Origin: Pyrinomonadaceae bacterium | GTDB lineage: Bacteria > Acidobacteriota > Blastocatellia > Pyrinomonadales > Pyrinomonadaceae | Direction of reading: 5' to 3' | NCBI GenBank assembly: GCA_013813825.1 | Contig: JACCRA010000574.1 | Span: forward strand, 1-5,320 | DNA length: 5,320 bases | Shown: piece after piece, positions 1 through 5,320 of the stretch | Layout of the letters: every line of letters begins with the position of its first letter | Numbering within the stretch: position 1 is the first letter of the stretch | The notes under the pieces: generated by a model | The model's input: only the letters and a program-made list of their open reading frames with translations | Told to the model about the DNA's origin: nothing | The model's database searches: none | Position numbers and translations under genes: made by a program

Positions 1-2
1 GC

Positions 3-776
3 AACCCCGACCGTAACATCTTCAGGGCGCGGGCCGGTTTCAATGCCCCCGACGGGACCAACGAAAACGCCGACGATCAAGGTGTGGTGGGTCGCCCGAC
101 GCAAACAACGCAAAGCACGGGTCCGGGTCGCGACACCTACGCCGGCTTCAACACGCTGTTGATCGCCGTCAGCGTTCCGGCGACGTTGCTGCGCGGCACC
201 GCCACCGCCGCCAACGCCAACGGCAATCTGCTCGGCTTGAACGGGGTAACGCAACGGCGGCGGCAACAGATTTTCCGCCGGGACGGTCAGGTGGTCGGGG
301 CCGGGCCTTACGTGACGGTTGACCGTGAAGGCCTCCCGCTCGTCAACAACGGGCTGATTCCGCCGCCGCGCAAAGACGAATACAACGGCGCGACGACGCT
401 CGACGACGCGAACGGGCGGTTCCGGGCGGACCTCATCACGTCGCTCAATAACTTCGGCACCAACGAGGCGAGTCGAAACATGCTGCTGGGCATGATTCAG
501 GAGAACGGCGACATCTTGCGTCTCAATCTGACGGTCCCGAACACCGGTCCCGGCGGCGGCAACAATACGAGCGGCGGGCCGGCGAATATGGGTGGGCGGC
601 GCTTAAGTGACGACGTAGCGGACGCCACCTTCACGCTGATCAACAACGGCACGGCGCTGGGCGACTTCGTTGACCGCAACGATGCGCCATTCCGGGACGT
701 GTTCCCGTTCGTGGCCTTCCCGATTCAGCCGAATCCGAAGGGCATCAATAACCCGGATACACGCATCCGCCTCTAA
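3..776 (+). CDS. DUF4331 family protein, C-terminal part (5' end outside window)
   Basis: The frame is open from the first in-frame base to a TAA at 774-776, giving 257 visible residues, so the gene starts upstream of the window; the GTG at 84 is only an internal codon. The visible part follows the C-terminal half of DUF4331: a segment [17 protein letters not shown] (family pattern AGxNxxxIxLEVPxxLL), then [38 protein letters not shown] (pattern GNPLVNxxIIPxxxKDxxN), then [24 protein letters not shown] and the closing [19 protein letters not shown] (pattern GDGVDxNDxPFxxxFPYLA). The family has no established biochemical function; members are often exported, but the N-terminus that would show a signal peptide is missing here. 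A glycine- and asparagine-rich linker lies just before the GRRL motif. The next gene follows after 53 bases with no terminator, so co-transcription is likely. Family assignment rests on recalled motifs, not a profile search. Confidence 0.85.
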   Translation, partial: NPDRNIFRARAGFNAPDGTNENADDQGVVGRPTQTTQSTGPGRDTYAGFNTLLIAVSVPATLLRGTATAANANGNLLGLNGVTQRRRQQIFRRDGQVVGAGPYVTVDREGLPLVNNGLIPPPRKDEYNGATTLDDANGRFRADLITSLNNFGTNEASRNMLLGMIQENGDILRLNLTVPNTGPGGGNNTSGGPANMGGRRLSDDVADATFTLINNGTALGDFVDRNDAPFRDVFPFVAFPIQPNPKGINNPDTRIRL

Positions 777-816
777 CTCTCATGCCATGCGCGCGACAGA
801 GTAGAGAACAGAGCAT

Positions 817-822
817 AAGGAG
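817..822 (+). promoter_or_regulatory. Ribosome binding site AAGGAG that fixes the start at 830
   Basis: AAGGAG lies seven bases before the ATG at 830. An in-frame ATG at 782 would add 16 residues, but it lies only five bases after the upstream stop and has no comparable site. The shorter form also begins directly with a signal peptide, so 830 is the preferred start. Confidence 0.75.
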
Positions 823-829
823 CAAGGTC

Positions 830-2950
830 ATGAAGAGTGCAACCCATAGCGGCGCTCGACACCGGGGCAGAACGATGTTGGCGCTCGTCGTATTCGTCAC
901 CCTGCTTGCCTCGCCGGGATATTCTCTCCCGGCGAGGCAGGCAGACGCCGCCGCGAAAACTCAAGCCGTCAGTGCCCGCCGCCAGTCCGCTGCTCAGGAC
1001 GATGTGCAGCCTGCTAACCACACGCCGGTCCAACGCGGACGCATCGCGTTTGCCAGCGACCGCGATGGCGACTTCGAGATTTACGTGATCGACCCGGATG
1101 GCGGCAACTTGATGCGGCTCACAGACAACGAGGCGGATGACATCAGCCCGACTTGGTCGCCCGATGGCGAGCGCCTCGCCTTCGTCAGCTACCGCGACGG
1201 CAACGCCGAAATCTACGCGACCGACGCGGACGGCGGCGCACAGCAGACGAGGCTCACCGACAACCCGGCCGCCGACCTCGATCCCGCATGGTCGCCCGAC
1301 GGCGCGCGGCTCGCTTTTACGAGCGGCCGGGACAATACCGACGAGATTTATGTGATGGGGGCCGATGGCAGTAACCCGACGAATCTTACCAACAACCGGG
1401 AAGGCGACGACGTGCAGCCGGCGTGGTCGCCCGATGGCGCGATGCTCGCCTTCGCGAGCAACCGTGACGAAAATTATGAGATTTACGCGATGGCCGCCGA
1501 CGGCGGCAATCAGCGTAACCTCTCCAACAACACCGCAACCGATGCCAATCCCGCTTGGTCGCCGATGCGGATCACTTTCCAGAGCGACCGGGACAGCCCG
1601 CCGAACATGCCGGAAACCAACTTCGAGATTTACGCGCTGAATGGGGCCGACGGCGGCAATCAGACGCGGCTCACCGCCATCGCGGATGATCCGGCCACCC
1701 CGCTCGATGAATCGTTCGACGTGCAACCCGCGCGTTCATCCGATGGCGCGCGGATCGCGTTTGCCAGTACCCGCGATGGCGATTTCGAGATTTATGCTGT
1801 CGGCGCGGACGGCAGCGCCCCGACCAAACTCACCGACAACGACGAGGCCAACGACATCGAACCCGCCGTGCAACCGCTGGAAACGGCGGCAGGCGGAAGC
1901 CTCCAGTTTAGCGCCGCCACCTTGAGCGTGGACGAAGGCGCGGGCAGCTTGACCGTCACGGTGACGCGCACCGGCGTGACGACCGGCCTCGCCCAAGTCG
2001 ATTTCGCCGCCGAAAGCGGCACGGCTTCCGGCCGCAGCGATTTCCTCGCTACCGCCGGCACGCTCAGCTTCGTCGCCGGAGAGACGAGCCAAACCTTCAC
2101 CGTCTTTATCACGGATGATGCGTTCGTCGAGTTGGACGAAACCTTCACGCTCACTCTCGGCAGCGCGACCGGAGCCGCCTTGGGCAGTGTGAACACTATC
2201 ACGGCGACGATCCGCGACAACGATACGGTGCAGGCAGCGGCTAATCCGATTGACAACTCGGAGTTCTTCGTGCGGCAGCATTATCGCGACTTCCTCAATC
2301 GCGATCCAGAACCGGCCGGACTCGCCGCGTGGCTCGCCGTGCTCAACCGCTGCAACGGCGGCTTTACCGAGAACCCCGATTGCGACCGCATCTCCGTCTC
2401 GGCATCCTTCTTCCTGTCGCCGGAATTTCGGGGCGAAGGCTACTTCTCGATCCGTTTCTACTTGGCGGCACTCGGACGATTGCCGACCTACGCGGAGTTT
2501 ATTCGAGACCTCGCCAGCCTCAACGGCATGACGGCAGCAGAGGTCGCGACCAACCGCACGAACTTCACCCGCGCCTTCTTGGCGCGCGAAGAGTTCAGGA
2601 CGCGCTACGACCGGCTTACTAACGCGGACTTCGTGGACACCTTAGCCCGGACGGCCGGCGTCACGCTCGCCAACCGGGATCAGTTGGTGATCGATCTCGA
2701 CGCCGGGCGGACAACGCGCGTGCAGGTGTTGCGCGACGTTGTGGACAGCACACAGTTTGCCGGGCGGCGGGATGTTTTCAACATGGCGTTCGTGCTCAGT
2801 CAGTATTTCGGCTACCTGCGGCGCGATCCTGAGCCGGAAGGATTCGCGGCGTGGTTGCGCGTGCTCAACGAGAACCCGAACAACTTCCGCATCATGGTCA
2901 ACGGCTTCGTCAACTCGGTCGAATACCGGATGCGCTTCGGCCGCCCGTAA
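830..2950 (+). CDS. Secreted TolB-type propeller / Calx-beta / DUF4214 protein
   Basis: A 706-residue protein. Residues 1 to about 32 look like a Sec signal peptide: basic n-region with Arg/His at 10-14, hydrophobic core 16-28, cleavage probably near 32-35. Residues 70 to about 350 hold six PD40/TolB-like units of the pattern AFxSxRDGxxEIYxxxxDGxxxxxLTxN...PxWSPDG, with WSP tryptophans at 109, 154, 199 and 243. In the last unit that position is Arg302. A Calx-beta domain follows at about 357-466 ([24 protein letters not shown]). From about 472 to the end is a DUF4214 region, with two copies of a RDPEPxGxxAWL motif at about 491 and 665 and the closing segment [16 protein letters not shown]. 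In known families, TolB propellers mediate protein binding, Calx-beta domains bind calcium and adhere, and DUF4214 is often found at the ends of large secreted proteins. No catalytic motif is visible, so an envelope or extracellular binding role is inferred. It probably shares a transcript with the upstream DUF4331 gene. Confidence 0.9.
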   Translation: MKSATHSGARHRGRTMLALVVFVTLLASPGYSLPARQADAAAKTQAVSARRQSAAQDDVQPANHTPVQRGRIAFASDRDGDFEIYVIDPDGGNLMRLTDNEADDISPTWSPDGERLAFVSYRDGNAEIYATDADGGAQQTRLTDNPAADLDPAWSPDGARLAFTSGRDNTDEIYVMGADGSNPTNLTNNREGDDVQPAWSPDGAMLAFASNRDENYEIYAMAADGGNQRNLSNNTATDANPAWSPMRITFQSDRDSPPNMPETNFEIYALNGADGGNQTRLTAIADDPATPLDESFDVQPARSSDGARIAFASTRDGDFEIYAVGADGSAPTKLTDNDEANDIEPAVQPLETAAGGSLQFSAATLSVDEGAGSLTVTVTRTGVTTGLAQVDFAAESGTASGRSDFLATAGTLSFVAGETSQTFTVFITDDAFVELDETFTLTLGSATGAALGSVNTITATIRDNDTVQAAANPIDNSEFFVRQHYRDFLNRDPEPAGLAAWLAVLNRCNGGFTENPDCDRISVSASFFLSPEFRGEGYFSIRFYLAALGRLPTYAEFIRDLASLNGMTAAEVATNRTNFTRAFLAREEFRTRYDRLTNADFVDTLARTAGVTLANRDQLVIDLDAGRTTRVQVLRDVVDSTQFAGRRDVFNMAFVLSQYFGYLRRDPEPEGFAAWLRVLNENPNNFRIMVNGFVNSVEYRMRFGRP
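1037..1870 (+). repeat. Six in-frame PD40/TolB propeller repeats
   Basis: The coding DNA repeats with a period of about 135 bases: the WSPDG codons start at 1154, 1289, 1424 and 1556, and the degenerate ARSSDG copy follows at 1733. Unit 5 carries an extra segment (PPNMPET) in its first strand pair. The first and last units are also close at DNA level: 1040-1084 and 1751-1795 agree at 39 of 45 bases. Six units fit one complete six-bladed propeller, as in TolB, although the strand-swapped closure cannot be judged from sequence alone. Confidence 0.85.
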
Positions 2951-2997
2951 TCGGGTAAACAGGCACGCCGCCGTATCGCACTTACCGCGACGGTTGC

Positions 2998-3048
2998 GGT
3001 GCGCCCACACATGATGCTGAAAGACTTGGCATCATGTGTGGGCGCACC
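2998..3048. terminator. Perfect 20-bp inverted repeat, probable transcription terminator
   Basis: Bases 2998-3017 are the exact reverse complement of 3029-3048, with an 11-base loop at 3018-3028. The stem starts 47 bases after the stop of the propeller gene and its base is GC-rich. There is no run of T after either arm (the following bases are AGCAGTTAATAAC), so this is not a canonical intrinsic terminator. It could be a U-less terminator, a 3'-end stabilising hairpin, or a dispersed palindromic repeat. The inverted repeat is seen directly; the terminator role is inferred from its position. Confidence 0.55.
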
Positions 3049-3060
3049 AGCAGTTAATAA

Positions 3061-3113
3061 CAATCTTGTTTCAGATTGCGTGTATGGGTTAGTCCCGCGT
3101 GGCGTTACGTGGG
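3061..3113 (+). other. Two further short stem-loops after the main hairpin
   Basis: CAATCT at 3061-3066 pairs with AGATTG at 3073-3078 across a six-base loop. CCCGCGT at 3094-3100 pairs with ACGTGGG at 3107-3113 (one G-U pair) across another six-base loop. With the 2998-3048 hairpin they make three consecutive stems within 116 bases. They may be part of a structured 3' end or of an unknown RNA; short stems like these can also arise by chance in GC-rich DNA. Confidence 0.3.
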
Positions 3114-3336
3114 CGGATCTCGCTGCTGCCGGAAGACTTGCCCGCCGGCGCAGGCGGCACTGACCCACCTTCGTCACTTACACTGATTCCGAAAACGCCA
3201 TAGCGCAGCCTAATCGACAAGCGGTACAGCGCGTCGCAAACCCTTTTCGAGTCTCGCCTACGTTCCTGAGCTATGGTCGCCTCCCGCATTCACCGGGACG
3301 CCCGGCTCTCTGTTCGACGTGGCGGCGAGGCTGACG

Positions 3337-3354
3337 TTCCGCTTGTTCGCGGAA
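3337..3354 (+). other. Stem-loop upstream of the molybdoenzyme gene
   Basis: TTCCGC at 3337-3342 pairs with GCGGAA at 3349-3354 with a six-base loop, about 75 bases before the start codon. A second small hairpin, CCGGG/CCCGG with a three-base loop, lies at 3293-3305. If transcription starts upstream they would sit in the 5' leader. No match to the molybdenum cofactor riboswitch is evident by eye, and the role is unknown. Confidence 0.25.
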
Positions 3355-3376
3355 AAGTATTTACCAAATGGGCTTC

Positions 3377-3411
3377 AAGGAGGAACTATTTTGGAACAAC
3401 CAGATACTTGA
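3377..3411 (+). promoter_or_regulatory. Strong Shine-Dalgarno with six-codon leader ORF
   Basis: AAGGAGG at 3377-3383 is a near-perfect Shine-Dalgarno, stronger than the one used by the gene itself. Seven bases later a TTG at 3391 opens a six-codon frame (MEQPDT) ending at TGA 3409-3411, 16 bases before the real ATG. An overlapping 16-codon frame runs from ATG 3368 to TGA 3416-3418. These could be a leader peptide that couples translation to the enzyme gene, or simply a site left from an older start. Confidence 0.3.
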
Positions 3412-3415
3412 AAGT

Positions 3416-3420
3416 TGAGG
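3416..3420 (+). promoter_or_regulatory. Ribosome binding site TGAGG of the molybdoenzyme gene
   Basis: TGAGG lies seven bases before the ATG at 3428. The in-frame stop TGA at 3416-3418 overlaps it, which rules out any upstream extension of the gene. Confidence 0.65.
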
Positions 3421-3427
3421 CGATAAA

Positions 3428-5017
3428 ATGAACTCTGGACGTTGGAAGCAACTCGGCGCTGGCCTGCTGGCCGGACTCGTGGCTGCCATCTTGATGACGC
3501 TGGCGCTCTTGGCGCTGCGCTCCCTCTTCGGCGTGGCGACTCCTTCCGAGTTGGTCGGCGACCGGGTGGCGCCGCTGCTTCCGGTCGAGACGTTCATCGA
3601 TCTGCTCGTCCGCTTCGGCGGCTACAACAATTTGAAGAAGCTCGGCGTCGGCTCCGTCATCGGGGGCCAACTCGTCGTCGGCGGTCTGGGCGGCCTCGCC
3701 TACGCCTACTTCGCCGGGCGCGTACAACACCGGCGGGAGCCGGAGCAAAGCAGAGCCGGCCGTCGCGATTGGTTATTCGTCGGGCTGTTAGTCGGCGCGC
3801 TCTGGCTGCTCTCGTTGATTCTGTTGTGGCCGGTGCTGGGGACCAGTTACGTCGGGTTGCCGCCGGGGAAGGCGACGCTCGCGAACGCCGTCGCGCTGCT
3901 GTTCGCTTACACTCTCTACGGATTGTCGCTGGCCTTGCTTTACAACTGGATGAGCGGAAGCGACGCGGCGGCCGGCGGCGAGGAGACGGCGAAACTGCAT
4001 CCGTCGGGCAGGCGCGCCGTCATCGCCGGCGGCGTCGGGGCCGTGCTTGCGCTGGCCGCCGTCGGACTCTTGCGGCGGCTCTCCACGCTCGCGACGTTCG
4101 GCTACGACGGCACGCAATATAAGGGCGCGGACGTGCAGGCCGTCACACCGAACGAACGCTTCTACATCGTCACCAAAAACGTCGTCGATCCCGACGTGAC
4201 ACCCTCGCGCTGGCAACTCGAAGTAACCGGCCTCGTCGAGCAGCCGCAGACTTTCCGCTTTGAAGATTTGACCGCGATGCCCGCAACGACGCAGGAGACG
4301 ACCTTGCGCTGCATCAGTAACGAAGTCGGCGGCGGATTGATGAGTAACGCCGTCTGGAAGGGTGTTTCGCTACGGAGTTTGATCGAGCGCGCCAAGCCGC
4401 AGCCGGGCGTCGTCGAAGTCGTCCTGCACGGCGTGGACAACTACACCGACACGTTCGCCTTTGAGAAGGCATTGGACCCCACGACGATGGTGGTTTATGA
4501 GATGAACGGCCAGCCCCTGGCGCAGAACCACGGCTATCCGGTGCGCGTCATCGTGCCGGGGCTGTTCGGCGAGAAAAATGTTAAGTGGGTGACGCGGGTC
4601 GAGTTGGTTGATCATGACGCGAAGGGTTTTTACGAGCAGCAAGGTTGGGGACCAAACTTCGTGGTCCCCACCGCCGCGCGCTTCGACCTGCCGGAGAACA
4701 AAAAGAAACTCAAGCTCTCGGAAGCGGCGGCGGGCGTGCCCGTCAAAGGCGTGGCGCACGCCAGCCGCGGCGTCGCGCGCGTCGAAGTGAGTACGGACGA
4801 CGGCCGGACGTGGAACGAGGCGCGGCTCGATTACACGCGTTCGCCGCTGGCGTGGGTCTTATGGAGCTACGATTGGCGGCCCACACAACCCGGCGACTAC
4901 AAGCTGGCGGTGCGCGCCACAGACAACAACGGCGAGCTACAGACCGACAAAGAACGCTGGACCGTGCCCGAAGGCGCGACCGGTTACCATAAGATCACCG
5001 TGCCAATTGAAGCCTGA
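3428..5017 (+). CDS. Membrane-anchored molybdopterin-dependent oxidoreductase (sulfite oxidase superfamily)
   Basis: A 529-residue protein in two parts. The N-terminal part has five predicted membrane segments at about 8-31, 74-97, 114-137, 150-174 and 196-217. Basic loops (VQHRREPEQSRAGRR at about 99-113; HPSGRR at 191-196) suit the cytoplasmic side and put the C-terminal part outside. That part begins near 225: an oxidoreductase molybdopterin-binding domain (about 235-395) with TTLRCISNEVGGG, whose Cys295 is the expected molybdenum ligand, then HGYPVRVIVPGLFG and NVKWVTRVEL, which are family signatures. A Mo-co dimerisation-like domain follows at about 430-525 (GVARVEVSTDDGRTW, YKLAVRATDNNGE). 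No haem domain is present. The family oxidises or reduces small oxo compounds such as sulfite or sulfoxides; substrate and electron partner here are unknown. The RR pair at 195-196 just before segment 5 resembles a Tat signal, fitting export of a cofactor-loaded domain. The start is set by an in-frame upstream stop and a TGAGG site. Confidence 0.9.
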   Translation: MNSGRWKQLGAGLLAGLVAAILMTLALLALRSLFGVATPSELVGDRVAPLLPVETFIDLLVRFGGYNNLKKLGVGSVIGGQLVVGGLGGLAYAYFAGRVQHRREPEQSRAGRRDWLFVGLLVGALWLLSLILLWPVLGTSYVGLPPGKATLANAVALLFAYTLYGLSLALLYNWMSGSDAAAGGEETAKLHPSGRRAVIAGGVGAVLALAAVGLLRRLSTLATFGYDGTQYKGADVQAVTPNERFYIVTKNVVDPDVTPSRWQLEVTGLVEQPQTFRFEDLTAMPATTQETTLRCISNEVGGGLMSNAVWKGVSLRSLIERAKPQPGVVEVVLHGVDNYTDTFAFEKALDPTTMVVYEMNGQPLAQNHGYPVRVIVPGLFGEKNVKWVTRVELVDHDAKGFYEQQGWGPNFVVPTAARFDLPENKKKLKLSEAAAGVPVKGVAHASRGVARVEVSTDDGRTWNEARLDYTRSPLAWVLWSYDWRPTQPGDYKLAVRATDNNGELQTDKERWTVPEGATGYHKITVPIEA

Positions 5018-5076
5018 ACAAGCTATGGCGCATGATGGCATCTGAACGGGTTATGCTTGGCCGTGCATCTCTACAT

Positions 5077-5184
5077 TTGTGTGGAGTAATCTCTCAGTTA
5101 GACGCGGAGAAAAGTCCGTCAAGGGTTGATTCTTCGTGTGCCGACGGCCTGATTTCCGCGTGTAACTGAGGAATTGTTGTGTGG
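5077..5184. mobile_element. Candidate MITE: ~92-bp palindrome flanked by 8-bp direct repeats
   Basis: Bases 5086-5120 pair with 5143-5177 around a single axis. Of 35 positions only five mismatch (5091, 5101, 5111, 5112, 5115) and four are G-T; the central loop is 22 bases (5121-5142). The best-matched core is CTCAGTTA (5093-5100) with TAACTGAG (5163-5170) and ACGCGGA (5102-5108) with TCCGCGT (5155-5161). The octamer TTGTGTGG stands at 5077-5084 and again, exactly 100 bases on, at 5177-5184, bordering both ends like a target-site duplication. It has no room for a transposase, so it would depend on one elsewhere. Eight-base duplications occur in several IS families (for example IS66, ISL3, IS256); the left tip GTAA recalls IS66, but the right tip does not, so no family is assigned. 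Alternatives are a structured RNA or a terminator of the upstream gene. Confidence 0.5.
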
Positions 5185-5193
5185 GGGATTTAG

Positions 5194-5310
5194 ATGTTGA
5201 CACAGGAAAGTCGCGGTATTAGACTGCCTTCCGTTCACATCACAACTTGTGGTAGCGAAGTTAGATTGACCTTCCCGGCGATTGATTCATTCAAGTACGG
5301 AGCGACCTGA
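5194..5310 (+). CDS. Doubtful 38-residue ORF
   Basis: ATG at 5194 to TGA at 5308-5310 gives 38 residues (MLTQESRGIRLPSV...). A GGGGGA five bases upstream could serve as a weak ribosome site. The product matches nothing I recognise, has no membrane segment or signal peptide, and the frame overlaps the promoter match. A chance ORF is the likelier explanation. Confidence 0.12.
   Translation: MLTQESRGIRLPSVHITTCGSEVRLTFPAIDSFKYGAT
5197..5225 (+). promoter_or_regulatory. Sigma-70-type promoter TTGACA-N17-TAGACT
   Basis: A perfect -35 hexamer TTGACA (5197-5202) is followed at the optimal 17-base spacing by TAGACT (5220-5225), which matches four of six bases of TATAAT. Transcription would start near 5232 and run out of the window on the + strand. 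It lies 12 bases beyond the MITE-like element. Acidobacterial promoters are poorly characterised, so this is a pattern match only. Confidence 0.4.
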
Positions 5311-5320
5311 CACCCTCCGC

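Larger units (their letters stand above)
2951..3427. other. 477-base intergenic region, no convincing gene
   Basis: This gap separates the propeller gene from the molybdoenzyme gene. It contains a perfect 20-bp inverted repeat, several short stem-loops (3061-3078, 3094-3113, 3293-3305, 3337-3354) and a leader with two Shine-Dalgarno sequences. On the minus strand a 66-codon ORF (3289 to 3089) has no clear ribosome site, uses AGG and CGA arginine codons and matches no family I know. I see no tRNA, riboswitch class I can name, or clear sigma-70 promoter, although a promoter for the molybdoenzyme gene must lie here. Confidence 0.6.
5018..5320. other. 303-base non-coding tail with palindromic element and promoter
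   Basis: No substantial reading frame covers this stretch and it looks richer in A and T than the genes. No T-rich intrinsic terminator follows the molybdoenzyme stop. It holds the MITE-like palindrome at 5077-5184, a sigma-70-type promoter at 5197-5225 and one doubtful 38-codon ORF. Confidence 0.6.

Noticed and set aside
84..776. A GTG at 84 as the start of the first gene
   Set aside because: The frame is open to the window edge and the residues before 84 continue without a stop; DUF4331 proteins are also much longer than this, so the gene is cut by the window.
782..829. An ATG at 782 as the start of the propeller gene
   Set aside because: It has no good ribosome site and adds 16 charged residues before the signal peptide; ATG 830 has AAGGAG at seven bases.
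773..1726. A long minus-strand frame of 317 codons opposite the propeller repeats
   Set aside because: Its periodic protein (repeated Ala-Ile-Gly-Arg-Pro) simply mirrors the codon periodicity of the plus-strand repeats, which match a known family.
1736..2281. Minus-strand frames opposite the Calx-beta region
   Set aside because: They are shadows in GC-rich DNA; the plus strand carries a recognisable Calx-beta domain.
3089..3289. A 66-codon minus-strand ORF in the intergenic gap
   Set aside because: It has no clear ribosome site, uses AGG and CGA codons, matches no family I recognise and runs into the stem-loop cluster; it could be a decayed or small gene, but the evidence is too thin.
3331..3363. 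A promoter CTGACG with AAGTAT or TATTTA upstream of the molybdoenzyme gene
   Set aside because: The hexamers match poorly or the spacing is wrong (18 bases with three of six matches, or 21 bases), so it is no better than chance.
2951..3427. A molybdenum cofactor riboswitch in front of the molybdoenzyme gene
   Set aside because: The visible hairpins are short and isolated and do not show the multi-stem layout of that class by eye; only a covariance search could settle it.
5018..5080. An intrinsic terminator directly after the molybdoenzyme stop
   Set aside because: Only four- to five-base pairings (such as GCAT/ATGC) are found and no T-run follows.

Overview
The window is a GC-rich bacterial chromosome segment, all genes on the + strand. 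The style of the proteins suggests an Acidobacteriota genome, probably class Blastocatellia: a secreted protein joining a TolB-type propeller, a Calx-beta domain and a C-terminal DUF4214, next to a DUF4331 protein. That placement is an inference from protein style; the window has no rRNA or other marker gene.

Layout: (1) 3-776 is the C-terminal part of a DUF4331 family protein, cut by the window edge. (2) After a 53-base gap without a terminator comes a 706-residue secreted protein (830-2950): signal peptide, six TolB/PD40-like blades, one Calx-beta domain and a DUF4214 region. These two genes are probably co-transcribed. (3) 2951-3427 has no convincing gene. It holds a perfect 20-bp inverted repeat just after the second gene (likely transcript end), further short stem-loops, and a leader with a strong Shine-Dalgarno in front of a six-codon ORF. 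(4) 3428-5017 encodes a 529-residue membrane-anchored molybdopterin oxidoreductase of the sulfite oxidase superfamily, with five predicted membrane segments and an Arg-Arg pair before the last one. (5) 5018-5320 is non-coding or nearly so. It holds a roughly 92-bp imperfect palindrome bordered by an exact 8-bp direct repeat, which looks like a small non-autonomous transposable element (MITE), followed by a good sigma-70-type promoter pointing out of the window.

Functionally, the first two genes look like cell-envelope or secreted proteins without a known reaction. The third looks like an independent transcription unit for a cofactor-containing enzyme whose catalytic part faces outside the cytoplasmic membrane. 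No CRISPR array, tRNA, rRNA or defence system was seen. The least expected signal is the MITE-like palindrome at 5077-5184.
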